Assembly: GCF_900107925.1 (NCBI RefSeq)
Contig: NZ_FNUJ01000008.1
Span: forward strand, 248,001-312,000
Direction of reading: 5' to 3'
Source of the DNA: Amycolatopsis pretoriensis
GTDB taxonomy: Bacteria; Actinomycetota; Actinomycetes; Mycobacteriales; Pseudonocardiaceae
Length of the DNA stretch: 64,000 nt
The position numbers were made by a program, and so were the translations under genes. This document shows positions 17,396-27,602 of this stretch, in pieces; within the stretch, counting starts at the first letter, position 1, and every line of letters begins with the position of its first letter. The notes under the pieces are model-generated. The model was not told the DNA's origin. It did not search any database and worked only from the letters and a program-made list of their open reading frames with translations.

Positions 17396-17895
17396 GGCTC
17401 GTTTGGCCAAAAGCGGGCGCACGCCGGTCAGCGCCACAGCAAGGGCGCCAACCCTCGGCACAAGCGCCCGCCCGGCGCGGCTCGCACGGCGCAAAGCGCG
17501 CCCGCTCCCAGCCAGCGCCACAGCACAGGCGGCAAACCCCAGCACGAGCACGCGCCCGGTGCAGCTCGCACGGCGCAAAGCGCGCGCACTCCCAGCCAGC
17601 ACCGCACGCGGCAAACCTCAGCACGAGCACGCGCCCGATTCGGCTCGCATGGCACAAAGCGGCGCACGCCGGTCAGCACCGCAGCGCAGGCAGCAAACCT
17701 CGGCACAAGCACGCCCGATGCGGCTCGCATGGCACAAGCGGCACACACCGGTCAGGGCCACAGCACAGGCGGCAAACCTCGACACGAGCACGCAACCGGG
17801 AAGCCGGCACGGCTCGCTTGGCCCAAAGCGCGCCCACTCCCAGCCAGCCCCGCAGCCCAGGCGGCAAACCTCGGCGCCCGCCCGCCTCAGTCCTC
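17396..17895. repeat. Minisatellite: six ~80-bp degenerate tandem units
   Basis: Units start with GGCTCG or AGCTCG followed by a CAAAGCG-type block at 17396, 17479, 17563, 17642, 17722 and 17811 (spacing 79-89 bp). Each contains a CAGCCAG/CGGTCAG block and a GGCAAACCTCGGCAC block. Lengths vary by non-multiples of three and all frames give only low-complexity peptides, so it is judged non-coding. It occupies most of the gap between the GGDEF gene and coxG. Confidence 0.85.
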
Positions 17896-17971
17896 AGGGT
17901 GGTTGCCCGCCCCACCGGATGCAGCGGGCTCGGCCGCGCAGTGCACAACCGAGCCGGCGCGGCTCAGCTCG

Positions 17972-18724
17972 CTACTTCCGCAGCGCCCGGATGATCGCCA
18001 CCAAACCGACCACCGCCGCGATCCCCAGCAGCACCGGTGTCACCCGCTTCAGCACCGACTGCCCCGCGTAGTCGAGCAAGTCGATCGCTTCCGTCTCCGG
18101 CGCCGCCGGCACGCTCCGCAACGGCGGCCGGTCCGACGACGACGCCGGCTTGGGGTCCGTGTTGATCTCCGCCGTCGTCGGGGCCGGCTTGACCGATGGG
18201 GCCGGCTTCGCCACCGGTTCAGCCGTCGCGGTCGGCTCCGGCGTCGGTGCCGCGGCCACCGGCGACGGTGCTGGCGAAGCCGACGGGGCCAGTTTGCCCG
18301 ACAGGCACCCCGCGAACGTGTCCAGGATCTTGCCGCCCACCTCGCTGATCAGCCCGCGGCCGAACTGGGCCGGCTTGCCCGTGATCGACAGGTCCGTCGC
18401 CACCGAACCGTGCGTTCCGCCCTCGGCCTCGGTCAGCGTCAACGTCACCGTTGCCGCCGCCGTGCCCGCTCCGCGGGAGTCCTTGCCCGAGGCCTTGATC
18501 GTCACCTTGTGGGCGGCGTCGTCCTTCTCCAGGAACTCGCCGTTTCCCTTGTACAACAAGGAAATCGGCCCGAGCTTGACCTTCACCGTTCCGCTGAACT
18601 TGTCGCCCTCGACCTTCGTCAGCGTGGCTCCCGGCATGCACGGGGCGACGCGCTCGGGGTCGACGACCGCCTGCCAGACCTCGCCGATCGGAGCCGGGAC
18701 GGTGAATTCGTGGTCGAGCCGCAC
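17972..18724 (-). CDS. coxG: CoxG-like SRPBCC protein with C-terminal membrane anchor
   Basis: 250 residues. The CoxG/SRPBCC domain (about 1-150) begins VRLDHEFTVPAPIGEVW, followed by a Pro/Ala/Thr-rich linker (about 155-220) and one C-terminal transmembrane helix (VLLGIAAVVGLVAII) ending in Arg/Lys. In Oligotropha, CoxG is involved in anchoring CO dehydrogenase to the membrane. The GTG has GGAGG 7 nt upstream, better than the earlier ATG. It is the last gene of the cox-like cluster, separated from coxM by a hairpin. Confidence 0.82.
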   Translation of the reverse strand: MRLDHEFTVPAPIGEVWQAVVDPERVAPCMPGATLTKVEGDKFSGTVKVKLGPISLLYKGNGEFLEKDDAAHKVTIKASGKDSRGAGTAAATVTLTLTEAEGGTHGSVATDLSITGKPAQFGRGLISEVGGKILDTFAGCLSGKLAPSASPAPSPVAAAPTPEPTATAEPVAKPAPSVKPAPTTAEINTDPKPASSSDRPPLRSVPAAPETEAIDLLDYAGQSVLKRVTPVLLGIAAVVGLVAIIRALRK

Positions 18725-18765
18725 GGGCCGACCTCCTTCCTGATGACGACGGGGTCCGGTCCCCA

Positions 18766-18795
18766 CCCTAGCCGCCGCCGGAACGGCGGCCAGGG
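18766..18795 (-). terminator. Hairpin between coxM and coxG
   Basis: CCCT-A-GCCGCCG, loop CCGGAA, CGGCGGC-C-AGGG: an 11-bp stem with one mismatch, 8 nt after the coxM stop. There is no T-run, so it may only reduce readthrough into coxG. Confidence 0.45.
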
Positions 18796-18802
18796 TGAAG
18801 CG

Positions 18803-19653
18803 TCAGGCCCCCGCCGCCGCCGCGATCGCGCGGCCCGTCAGCACCTGGGCCAGGTGCCGGCGGTATTCGACGTCGGCGTTGCTGTCGACCGGCGGATTCG
18901 TCCCCTCCGCCGCGTGCGACGCCGCCGCCGCGATCGAATCGGCCGATGCCTGGACGCCGACCAGCGCCGCTTCGACGCCGGACGCCCGGACCGGCGTCGA
19001 GCCCATGTTCGTCAGCGCGACGCGCGCCTCCTCGATGACCCCGGCCTCGGTGCGGACGGTGACCGCGACCGCGACCATCGACCACGCCTGGGCGACCCGG
19101 TTGAACTTCTCGTAGTGCGCCCGCCACCCCGTGTGCTTGGGCACGCGGACCTCGACCAGCAGCTCGTCCGGCGCCAGCGCCGTCGTGAACAGGTCCTGGA
19201 AGAACTCCGCGGCCGGCACCGTCCGGCGCCCGGACGGCCCGGCCACCACCAGTGACGCCTCGAGCGCGAGCACCGGTGCCAGCAGGTCGCCCGCCGGGTC
19301 GGCGTGCGCGATCGCGCCGCCCAGGGTGCCGCGGTGGCGGATCTGCGGGTCGGCCACCGTGTCGGTCGCCGACTTCAGCAGCTCCGCGTGCGCGGCCACC
19401 AGAGCGTCCCGCTGGACGTCGTAGTGCGTCGTCATCGCGCCGATCACCAGGTCGTCGCCGTCCTCGCGCACGCCGCGCAGCTCCGCGACGCGCCCGAGGT
19501 CGACCAGTGTCGTCGGTGCGGCGAGACGCATCCGCAGCACCGGCAGCAGGCTCTGCCCGCCCGCGATGACCTTGGCGTCCTCGCCCGCCGAAGCCAGCGC
19601 CTGCACCGCTTCGTCCACTGTGGACGGGCGGACGTAGTCGAAGGAAGCCGGGA

Positions 19654-19657
<4 letters not shown>
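18803..19657 (-). CDS. coxM: CO-dehydrogenase-like FAD subunit (CoxM family)
   Basis: 284 residues of the molybdopterin dehydrogenase FAD-binding family. The FAD pyrophosphate motif is KVIAGGQSLLP (about 28-38), the second FAD motif is TLGGAIAHADPAGD, and the CO-dehydrogenase flavoprotein C-terminal domain follows. It passes electrons from the Fe-S subunit to the acceptor. The GTG overlaps the coxL stop (GTGA), so the three structural genes S-L-M are translationally linked. Confidence 0.88.
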
Positions 19658-22094
<2,437 letters not shown>

Positions 22095-22095
<1 letters not shown>

Positions 22096-22619
22096 CAGTC
22101 ACCACCCACGCCGACGTGCTTGGTCTCGGCGATCCGCTCGGCTTCGGGTCCGGCGCCGGGGCTCATGTGCTGCGCGGCGTCGCGGACCGCGCGGACGATG
22201 TTCTGGTAGCCGGTGCAGCGGCAGAGGTTGCCTTCGAGACCTTCGCGGACGGCTTCCTCGTCCGGGTCCGGGTTGTCGGCCAGGAGGTCGATCGACTGCA
22301 TGATCATGCCGGGCGTGCAGAACCCGCACTGCAGCGCGTGGTTGTCGTGGAAGGCCTGCTGCACGGGGTGCAGCTTGCCGTCGCGCGCGAGGCCTTCGAT
22401 GGTGGTCACCTCGCAGCCGTCGGCCTGCACGGCCAGGACGGAGCAGGACTTCACGCTGTGCCCGTCCAGGTGGACGGTGCACGCGCCGCAGTTGCTGGTG
22501 TCGCAGCCGACGACGGTGCCGACTTTCCCGAGTTTTTCGCGCAGGTGGTGCACGAGCAGGGTGCGGGGCTCGACTTCGTCGGTGTACTTCGTCCCGTCGA
22601 CGGTGACGGTGATGCGCAT
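22095..22619 (-). CDS. coxS: CO-dehydrogenase-like [2Fe-2S] subunit (CoxS family)
   Basis: 174 residues with both [2Fe-2S] clusters. The plant-ferredoxin type is CDTSNCGACTVHLDG plus the Cys of VKSCSVLA, and the second is CGFCTPGM with CRCTGYQNIV. It relays electrons from the Mo site to the FAD subunit. The ATG at 22619 (MRITVTVDG) fits the family start. It is the first gene of the S-L-M operon, with dyad-rich control DNA upstream. Confidence 0.92.
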
Positions 22620-22651
22620 CAGGCCTCCAAAAGCCGGTTCGGGAGCGGCCT

Positions 22652-22669
22652 GCCCGATCGTGATCGGGC
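22652..22669. promoter_or_regulatory. Perfect dyad GCCCGATC-GT-GATCGGGC ahead of coxS
   Basis: An 18-bp inverted repeat 33 bp before the coxS ATG. No T-run follows, and the position between promoter and start suits a repressor operator. Confidence 0.45.
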
Positions 22670-22739
22670 TCACAGACTCCCGAGCGTGCTACGCGACCTT
22701 CGCGCGGACAAGTCCTGATGTCACACGTTCAACTACCTG

Positions 22740-22786
22740 TTCCGCAGATGCGCGGGAATCCACTGTGGATCGCCGCATCTGCGGAA
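22740..22786. promoter_or_regulatory. Nested dyads upstream of coxS
   Basis: Outer perfect 13-bp arms TTCCGCAGATGCG (22740-22752) and CGCATCTGCGGAA (22774-22786) enclose an inner dyad ATCCAC-T-GTGGAT. Two concentric dyads suggest a multi-dimer regulator site for the cox-like operon, or a structured leader. Confidence 0.45.
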
Positions 22787-22853
22787 GTCCGGATGGGTGA
22801 ACTTTTGTAAGCCACCTGGACCAGCAGTGTCAGCCGGGGCTTTCGCGCCGGGC

Positions 22854-22880
22854 CGGGGGCTCCGCCACCCGGAGCCCCCG
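22854..22880 (-). terminator. Terminator after the xdhC-like gene
   Basis: Perfect 11-bp stem CGGGGGCTCCG / CGGAGCCCCCG with loop CCACC, 10 nt beyond the xdhC stop. It is G+C-rich without a long T-run, as is common in actinomycetes. It separates the maturation genes from the S-L-M operon. Confidence 0.7.
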
Positions 22881-22890
22881 CAAAAGCGAT

Positions 22891-24003
22891 TCAGCCGTGG
22901 ATGCGTCCACTGAGTTCCGCAAGGCGTTTTCCGCCGCCACCCCACCGCAACGCGATGATTTCCGCGGCGATCGAAACGGCCGTCTCCTCCGGGGTCCGGG
23001 CGCCGAGGTCGAGGCCGATCGGCGAAGACAGCCTTTCCAGCTCCCCCTCGGTGATCCCGGCGTCGCGCAGCCGGGCGAAGCGGTCGTCGTGGGTCTTGCG
23101 GGAGCCCATCGCGCCGACGTAGCCGACGTCGAGGCGCAGCGCGACCTCCAGCAGCGGCACGTCGAACTTCGGGTCGTGGGTCAGCACCGCGATCGCCGTG
23201 CGCTGGTCGATGCGACCCGCCTCGGCTTCCGCCGTCAAGTAGCGGTGCGGCCAGTCGACGACGACGTCGTGCGCGTCCGGGAACCGGCTGCTGGTGGCGA
23301 ACACCGGCCGCGCGTCGCAGACCGTCACCTGGTAGCCGAGGTAGGCGCCCATGCGGGCCATCGCGGCGGCGAAGTCGATCGCGCCGAAGACGAGCAGCCG
23401 GGGCGGCGGCTCGAACGAATTGACGAACACCGCCATGCCCTCGCCGCGGCGCTGCCCGTCCGGGCCGTAGTGCAGGGTTCCGGTGCGGCCGCTGGCCAGC
23501 AGGCCGCGCGCGTCGTCGGCGACGGCGTCGTCCATCCGCGACGACCCCAGCGAGCCCTCGGCGCGGTCCGGCCAGACGATCATGTGCTCGCCGACCAGGC
23601 CTTCGCGCTCGTGCTCGATGACCGTGACGACCGCGACCGGCTCACCGGAACGCACCGACGCGACGACGTCGCCGAGCTCCGGCATCGACGCGCGGTCGAC
23701 GTGCTCGACGTAGATGTCGATGATCCCGCCGCAGGTCAGACCCACCGCGAAAGCGTCGTCGTCGGTGACGCCGTAGCGCTGCAGGACGGGCTTGCGCTCG
23801 GCGACGACCTCCTGCGCGAGCTCGTAGACGGCGCCTTCGACGCAGCCTCCGGACACGCTGCCGGCGACGGTCCCGTCGGGGGCGACGACCATCGCGGCAC
23901 CGGGCGCGCGCGGCGCCGAGGAGAAGGTCGCGACCACGGTGCCGAGGCCGACCGTCTCCCCGTCGGACCAGCGGCGGTACACGTCGTCGAGTACGTCACG
24001 CAT
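22891..24003 (-). CDS. xdhC: XdhC/CoxI family Mo-cofactor insertion or sulfuration chaperone
   Basis: 370 residues. The XdhC/CoxI N-terminal domain (GTVVATFSSAPRAPGAAMVV, then GSVSGGCVEGAVYE near 55-70) is followed by a C-terminal Rossmann domain ending with GYVGAMGSRKTHDDR and GLDLGARTPEETAVSIAAEI. These proteins bind molybdenum cofactor and load it, sulfurated, into enzymes of the xanthine/CO dehydrogenase family. The ATG overlaps the VWA gene stop by 8 nt. Its job is probably maturation of the adjacent CoxL-type enzyme. Confidence 0.87.
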   Translation of the reverse strand: MRDVLDDVYRRWSDGETVGLGTVVATFSSAPRAPGAAMVVAPDGTVAGSVSGGCVEGAVYELAQEVVAERKPVLQRYGVTDDDAFAVGLTCGGIIDIYVEHVDRASMPELGDVVASVRSGEPVAVVTVIEHEREGLVGEHMIVWPDRAEGSLGSSRMDDAVADDARGLLASGRTGTLHYGPDGQRRGEGMAVFVNSFEPPPRLLVFGAIDFAAAMARMGAYLGYQVTVCDARPVFATSSRFPDAHDVVVDWPHRYLTAEAEAGRIDQRTAIAVLTHDPKFDVPLLEVALRLDVGYVGAMGSRKTHDDRFARLRDAGITEGELERLSSPIGLDLGARTPEETAVSIAAEIIALRWGGGGKRLAELSGRIHG

Positions 24004-25108
24004 CGGAAATCTCCCCGAGCAGTCGTTCCAGGGTGGCCAGGGTGTGCCCGGCCAGGAGCCGGTCGATGTGGGGCAGCGCGGCCACGATGCCCGACTGGAC
24101 CGGAGCGTACCCCGCACGGCCGGCGTGCGGATTCACCCAGAATACGGCGTGCGCGAGCCGGCGCAGGTGGGCGAGCTGCTCGCCGAGCAGGCCGGTGTCG
24201 CCGCGTTCCCAGCCGTCGGAGAAGACGGTGACCACGGCGCGGCGCGCGACCCCGCGCCGGCCCCAGCGGTCGAGGAAGGCCTGCAGCGTCTCGCCGAGCC
24301 GGGTGCCGCCGGCGAAGTCCGGGACCGCCGAGCCGGCGGCGAGCATGGCGCGTTCGGGGTCGCGCTGCCGCAGCTGGCGCGAGACCCGCGTGAGGCGCGT
24401 GCCGAGGGTGAAGACCTCGACGGACTGGGGCGCGCACCGGGTCAGGACGTGGGCGAACCGCAGCAAGGCGTCGGCGTAGGGCGACATCGAGCCTGATACG
24501 TCGATGAGCAGCACGACCCGCCGCGGCCGGCTCCCGCGTCGGACGTGCGCGAGTTTCACGGGTTCGCCGCCGCTGGCGAGCATGGCGCGCAGGGTGCGCG
24601 AGGGGTCGAGCCGCCCCCGGTGCGACGGCGTTTTCCGCGCGGCCGGGCGTTTCGGGGGGACGGGTTTCAGGGTGGCGAGGAGTTCGCGGAGGTGTTCCCG
24701 TTCGGCGGTGGTGAGGGCGGCGAGGTCCCGGTGACGCAGCACCTCTTGCGCGCTGGCGGCGACTTTGAGCTGGTCAGGGGCATCTTCGGTGGTGGTGTCC
24801 CCGCCGCCGGCATCGACGAGCGGCGCGATGCGGGCCTGCTTGGGCGCGGCGGCTTTGGCGCGTTGCGGGGTGGTGGTTTCGATGGCGAACCACTGGCTGA
24901 AGGCTTCTTCGTAGCAGGGGAGGTCATCGGGGCTGGAGCAGAGGGTGAGCCGCCCGGCCCAGTAGAGCTGGGTGGGTTCGGCAACATCGACCTCGGCGAC
25001 GGCGGCCAGGTAGGCCTGCACGCGATGGGCATCGCAGGCAACACCGGCTTCGCGCAGGGCGGCGGCGAACCCGGCATACCCGGCCACGGGATCGGCGACG
25101 GTGGTCAT
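23996..25108 (-). CDS. coxE: VWA-domain protein, CoxE family maturation factor
   Basis: 370 residues with a central Pro/Arg-rich linker and a C-terminal von Willebrand A domain bearing the metal-ion site DVSGSMS (about residue 200), plus downstream DFAGGTRLGE and VFSDGWERGD. CoxE works with the MoxR ATPase CoxD to assemble the Cu/Mo active site in true CO dehydrogenases; a similar role here is inferred. The matching MoxR gene lies 2.5 kb upstream, beyond the tRNA and a glycosyltransferase gene. Confidence 0.82.
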   Translation of the reverse strand: MTTVADPVAGYAGFAAALREAGVACDAHRVQAYLAAVAEVDVAEPTQLYWAGRLTLCSSPDDLPCYEEAFSQWFAIETTTPQRAKAAAPKQARIAPLVDAGGGDTTTEDAPDQLKVAASAQEVLRHRDLAALTTAEREHLRELLATLKPVPPKRPAARKTPSHRGRLDPSRTLRAMLASGGEPVKLAHVRRGSRPRRVVLLIDVSGSMSPYADALLRFAHVLTRCAPQSVEVFTLGTRLTRVSRQLRQRDPERAMLAAGSAVPDFAGGTRLGETLQAFLDRWGRRGVARRAVVTVFSDGWERGDTGLLGEQLAHLRRLAHAVFWVNPHAGRAGYAPVQSGIVAALPHIDRLLAGHTLATLERLLGEISDA

Positions 25109-25177
25109 GACTCCATTGTGCGCTCACTTGATGAGGGGGGCGCGCCTGTGGACAACGCGACGGTGGGCACCGGAAAC

Positions 25178-25199
25178 TGTCGGTGCCCTTGGGTAGCGT
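25178..25199 (+). promoter_or_regulatory. RecA-independent DNA-damage (PafBC/RecA-NDp) type promoter facing a repeat array
   Basis: TGTCGGTG (25178-25185), N8, TAGCGT (25194-25199). The 14 nt that follow nearly match those after the site at 13660 (GGGAA-C-GGGGGC). No gene follows on this strand: there is a 54-bp repeat array and then the back of a tRNA. Confidence 0.48.
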
Positions 25200-25223
25200 G
25201 GGAAACGGGGGCCGGCGGCCAGG

Positions 25224-25493
25224 GTTTCGGCGCTGCCGGGCCGGGGCGCGTGCTCTCGCGGACCGGCCGGCGTGGCGGTTTCGACGCTGCCGGCTCGGGG
25301 CGCGCGCACTCGCGGACCGGCCGACGTGGCCGTTTCGGCGCTATCGGCCCGGGACGCGCGCACTCACGGACCGGCCGGCGTGGCGGTTTCGGCGCCGCCT
25401 GGCCGAGGCGCGCGCACCCGCGGACCGGCCGGCATGGCGGTTTCGGCGCTATCGGCCCGAGGCGCGCACACTCGCGGGCCTGTCGGCGTGGCG
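25224..25493. repeat. Minisatellite: five 54-bp units ending at the tRNA-Arg 3' end
   Basis: Units start with GTTTCG at 25224, 25278, 25332, 25386 and 25440, exactly 54 bp each, and a sixth start at 25494 runs into the encoded CCA of the tRNA. Each unit contains GCGCGCACTCGCGGACCGGCC-like sequence. A 54-bp period keeps a reading frame open on the + strand, but the peptide is Arg/Gly-rich and has no start signal, so the array is judged non-coding. It fills the gap between coxE and the tRNA. Confidence 0.9.
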
Positions 25494-25497
25494 GTTT

Positions 25498-25574
25498 TGG
25501 CGTCCCGGCGAGGAGTCGAACCTCGGACCTCGGCGTTCGTAGCGCCGCGCTCTGTCCTGCTGAGCTACCGGGAC
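25498..25574 (-). tRNA. tRNA-Arg (anticodon ACG)
   Basis: A full cloverleaf can be drawn. Acceptor GTCCCGG/CCGGGAC with discriminator G and encoded CCA; D-arm GCTC...GAGC; anticodon stem CGGCG/CGCCG with loop CTACGAA giving anticodon ACG (read as ICG, Arg CGN codons); T-arm CGAGG-TTCGACT-CCTCG. No intron is seen. The 54-bp minisatellite abuts its 3' end. I see no integrase or duplicated att site, so it is not shown to be used as an integration site. Confidence 0.95.
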
Positions 25575-25577
25575 GGG

Positions 25578-25668
25578 GCGGTCTGCGCGCACGCCCCTCC
25601 CCGGGCGGGCGCAGACCGCGCTCTTCGCGGCGGCCGACCCGAGGTAGCGAGGGGTGGGCGCGAAGAGC
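25578..25668 (-). other. Two back-to-back hairpins between the leader ORF and the tRNA
   Basis: Contiguous perfect inverted repeats: GCGGTCTGCGC / GCGCAGACCGC (25578-25619) and GCTCTTCGCG / CGCGAAGAGC (25620-25668). Both have C-rich loops when read in the tRNA direction. They start 4 nt upstream of the mature tRNA 5' end and end 12 nt after the leader ORF stop. They could be a processing or termination structure, or part of a small RNA; no known family is matched. Confidence 0.5.
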
Positions 25669-25680
25669 CTTCAGGAAGAT

Positions 25681-25731
25681 TCAGCGAACGGCACGGGAGA
25701 TCGTGCCGCATCGGTTCGCTTGCCGGTTCAC
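25681..25731 (-). CDS. Putative 16-residue Arg-rich leader peptide
   Basis: The peptide is MNRQANRCGTISRAVR (GTG start), four of 16 residues Arg, with a strong AGGAGG 5 nt upstream. The SD and start codon (25729-25738) are perfectly complementary over 10 bp to a segment inside the ORF (25696-25705). That segment also forms the loop of a competing hairpin (25683-25720; stems CGGCACG/CGTGCCG and AGCGAAC/GTTCGCT). The arrangement looks like a translational or attenuation switch. The controlled gene is not obvious; the next genes are the hairpins and tRNA-Arg. Coding status is unproven. Confidence 0.4.
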   Translation of the reverse strand: MNRQANRCGTISRAVR

Positions 25732-25770
25732 GATCTCCTCCTCTCGGTGGCGGTCCTTGCGGTGCTGGAA

Positions 25771-25799
25771 AAAGCATGCCGGAGCCCGGCGCACCGGGC
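25771..25799 (-). terminator. Intrinsic terminator of the GT-C gene
   Basis: On the minus strand, the stem GCCCGG-TGCG-CCGGGC (25784-25799) is followed 8 nt later by TTTTT (25771-25775). It lies 34 nt after the glycosyltransferase stop. Confidence 0.5.
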
Positions 25800-25832
25800 A
25801 ACGCATTTAATTCCCGCGTCCTTTGTGGACCG

Positions 25833-27563
25833 TCAGGCCGAGAAGCCCGGCACGATGTTCGCGCAGCCGCGGCGGCGGGCCACGTCGTTGCTCGACAGGA
25901 TCGGCGGCAGCTCCCGCTGCGCGAACGCCTGCAGTTCGGCGAGCTTCGCTTCGTCCGCCAAGTCGCGGCGGACGTGATAGGCAGCTTGGTTCTTCGCGTC
26001 GTTCCGGACGAAGATCGTCGCGTAGTCGCGCTCGAACCGCGGGTCCTGGTCGAACTGCAGCGTGCTGCTCCACGAGCCCACGAAGACGATCAGTTCGGGC
26101 TTCGCCGTCGTGAAGACGTAGTCGCGCAGGCCGGCGAAATCGGCGGTGTGCAGGTAGTCCGCGATCGGGGCGTCGCCGAGCCCGGCGAGGTCGAGCAGCC
26201 GGAGGCGGCTGCCCAGCGCCGTGCCGCCGAGGTCGATCACGCCGGCCGACGCCGTGTCCGGCAGCCGCAGGATGTCCGCGAAGCCGTTGATCGCGGTGTC
26301 GTCGCGCTCGGCGACGGCGCACATGGCCGTCTTCACGTCGTCGCGGTACTTCGTGCCCTGGCTGTAGTAGCCGCCGACCGCGCTGACGGACGCGGCCACG
26401 AGCAGCAACGCCAGGACGACGCGGCTGCGCGTCCGGCGGACCACGGCGAACGTCTCGACGACCGCGGTCGCGCCGAGGAGGGCGCCGACCGTCCAGACCG
26501 GCGTCGCGAACCGCAGGTGCCCCATCCAGTCGTACTCGAGCACGATGAACGCGGCGACGGCCAAGCCGAACGGGACCAGCAGCGCGATCAGCCCGATCCG
26601 AAACCGGCCCGGCTTGACCAGCTGCACGGCCAGGCAGCCGGCCACGACGGCGACGAGCAGCCAGCCCGCGTAGGACAGGATCTCCCCCGGCCGCGCGAGG
26701 TCGGCGAGGTCGGGCGGCTCCTGGCCCTTCGCGACCGCGGTGTTGGGCAGCAGCCGGCCGAATTCGAACCAGCGGTAGACGACGTACGCGCCGAAGGGAA
26801 CGGCGAACGCGGCGATCGAAACGACCACCGCGCGGACGCTGCGGGCGAGCACGGCTCGCTTCAGGAAGACGGCGACGGCGATCGGGTACGCACCCGCGTA
26901 GATGATGCCGTCGGGACGGGTCAGCGCGGCCAGCATGGCGAGCACGCCGGCGCCGATCGCGACGCGGTGGAGCAGGAGCTTGTCGCTCAGCACCGACCGC
27001 AGGAGCAGCACGGCCAGCGCGGCGACGGTCAGCGCGTAGAACGAGTTTTCCAGGCCGGAGAAGCACCAGATCACGAACGACGGGTTCGCGGCGAGCGCGG
27101 CCCCGGCGAGGAAGGTGACGAGCGCGGGGCGGCGGGTGAGTTCCTTCGCGCCGGCGTGGAACAGGACCAGGACGCCGGCGCAGCAGGCCAGCGCCAGCGC
27201 CTTCGGGAAGAGGATCTGGTCGGAGACGCCGAAGAGCGTCCCGTGGTCGAACAGGCCGACGAGCTTGCCGAGGGCGAGCAGGATCATCCAGGTGGGGTTC
27301 GAGTAGCCCTCGACCGGCGCGACGCCGGGCTGGAGCACGGGGCCGAGCCCGTCGGCGACGTTGCGCGAGTAGGCGAACGTGATGGCGGCGTCGTCGATCA
27401 GCCAGTGGCCGTAGAACGACGCGTGCACGGCGATCAGCGCGGTGCCGCCCAGGACGGCCGCCACGGCGCCGAGCCAGGCCGGCCAGGTGCGGCGCGCGGT
27501 CACCGCGGGTTTCGCGTCCCGTCCGGTCGACGGCCGCGCTTCGGTTGTCTCGGCCACGCTCAT
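25833..27563 (-). CDS. GT-C fold membrane glycosyltransferase (AftB-like)
   Basis: 576 residues: a short soluble N terminus, about ten membrane helices and a soluble C-terminal domain of about 190 residues. The first periplasmic loop has an Asp-Asp pair in HWLIDDAAITFAYSRN and the EGYSNPTWM motif, typical of GT-C enzymes that use polyprenyl-phosphate sugars. The pattern resembles AftB, the terminal arabinofuranosyltransferase of arabinogalactan. That would fit a wall-arabinogalactan actinomycete, but other donors are possible. It lies unrelated in the middle of the cox-like maturation genes. Confidence 0.72.
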   Translation of the reverse strand: MSVAETTEARPSTGRDAKPAVTARRTWPAWLGAVAAVLGGTALIAVHASFYGHWLIDDAAITFAYSRNVADGLGPVLQPGVAPVEGYSNPTWMILLALGKLVGLFDHGTLFGVSDQILFPKALALACCAGVLVLFHAGAKELTRRPALVTFLAGAALAANPSFVIWCFSGLENSFYALTVAALAVLLLRSVLSDKLLLHRVAIGAGVLAMLAALTRPDGIIYAGAYPIAVAVFLKRAVLARSVRAVVVSIAAFAVPFGAYVVYRWFEFGRLLPNTAVAKGQEPPDLADLARPGEILSYAGWLLVAVVAGCLAVQLVKPGRFRIGLIALLVPFGLAVAAFIVLEYDWMGHLRFATPVWTVGALLGATAVVETFAVVRRTRSRVVLALLLVAASVSAVGGYYSQGTKYRDDVKTAMCAVAERDDTAINGFADILRLPDTASAGVIDLGGTALGSRLRLLDLAGLGDAPIADYLHTADFAGLRDYVFTTAKPELIVFVGSWSSTLQFDQDPRFERDYATIFVRNDAKNQAAYHVRRDLADEAKLAELQAFAQRELPPILSSNDVARRRGCANIVPGFSA

Positions 27564-27602
27564 GCCTCAGGCTCTCCCCTGCCTTCGGATACCCCGTGCC
27601 GG

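Noticed and set aside
25498..25574. tRNA-Arg as the attachment site of an integrated element
   Set aside because: No integrase gene, no partial tRNA copy and no mobile-element genes are seen within the window.
25578..25668. Signal recognition particle RNA or 6C RNA
   Set aside because: The conserved SRP loop sequence is absent, and the loops do not have the runs of six or more C that define 6C RNA.
24545..25810. 421-codon plus-strand frame covering the 54-bp array and the tRNA
   Set aside because: It runs antisense to the VWA gene and through the tRNA gene; the peptide is low-complexity, so it is a shadow.
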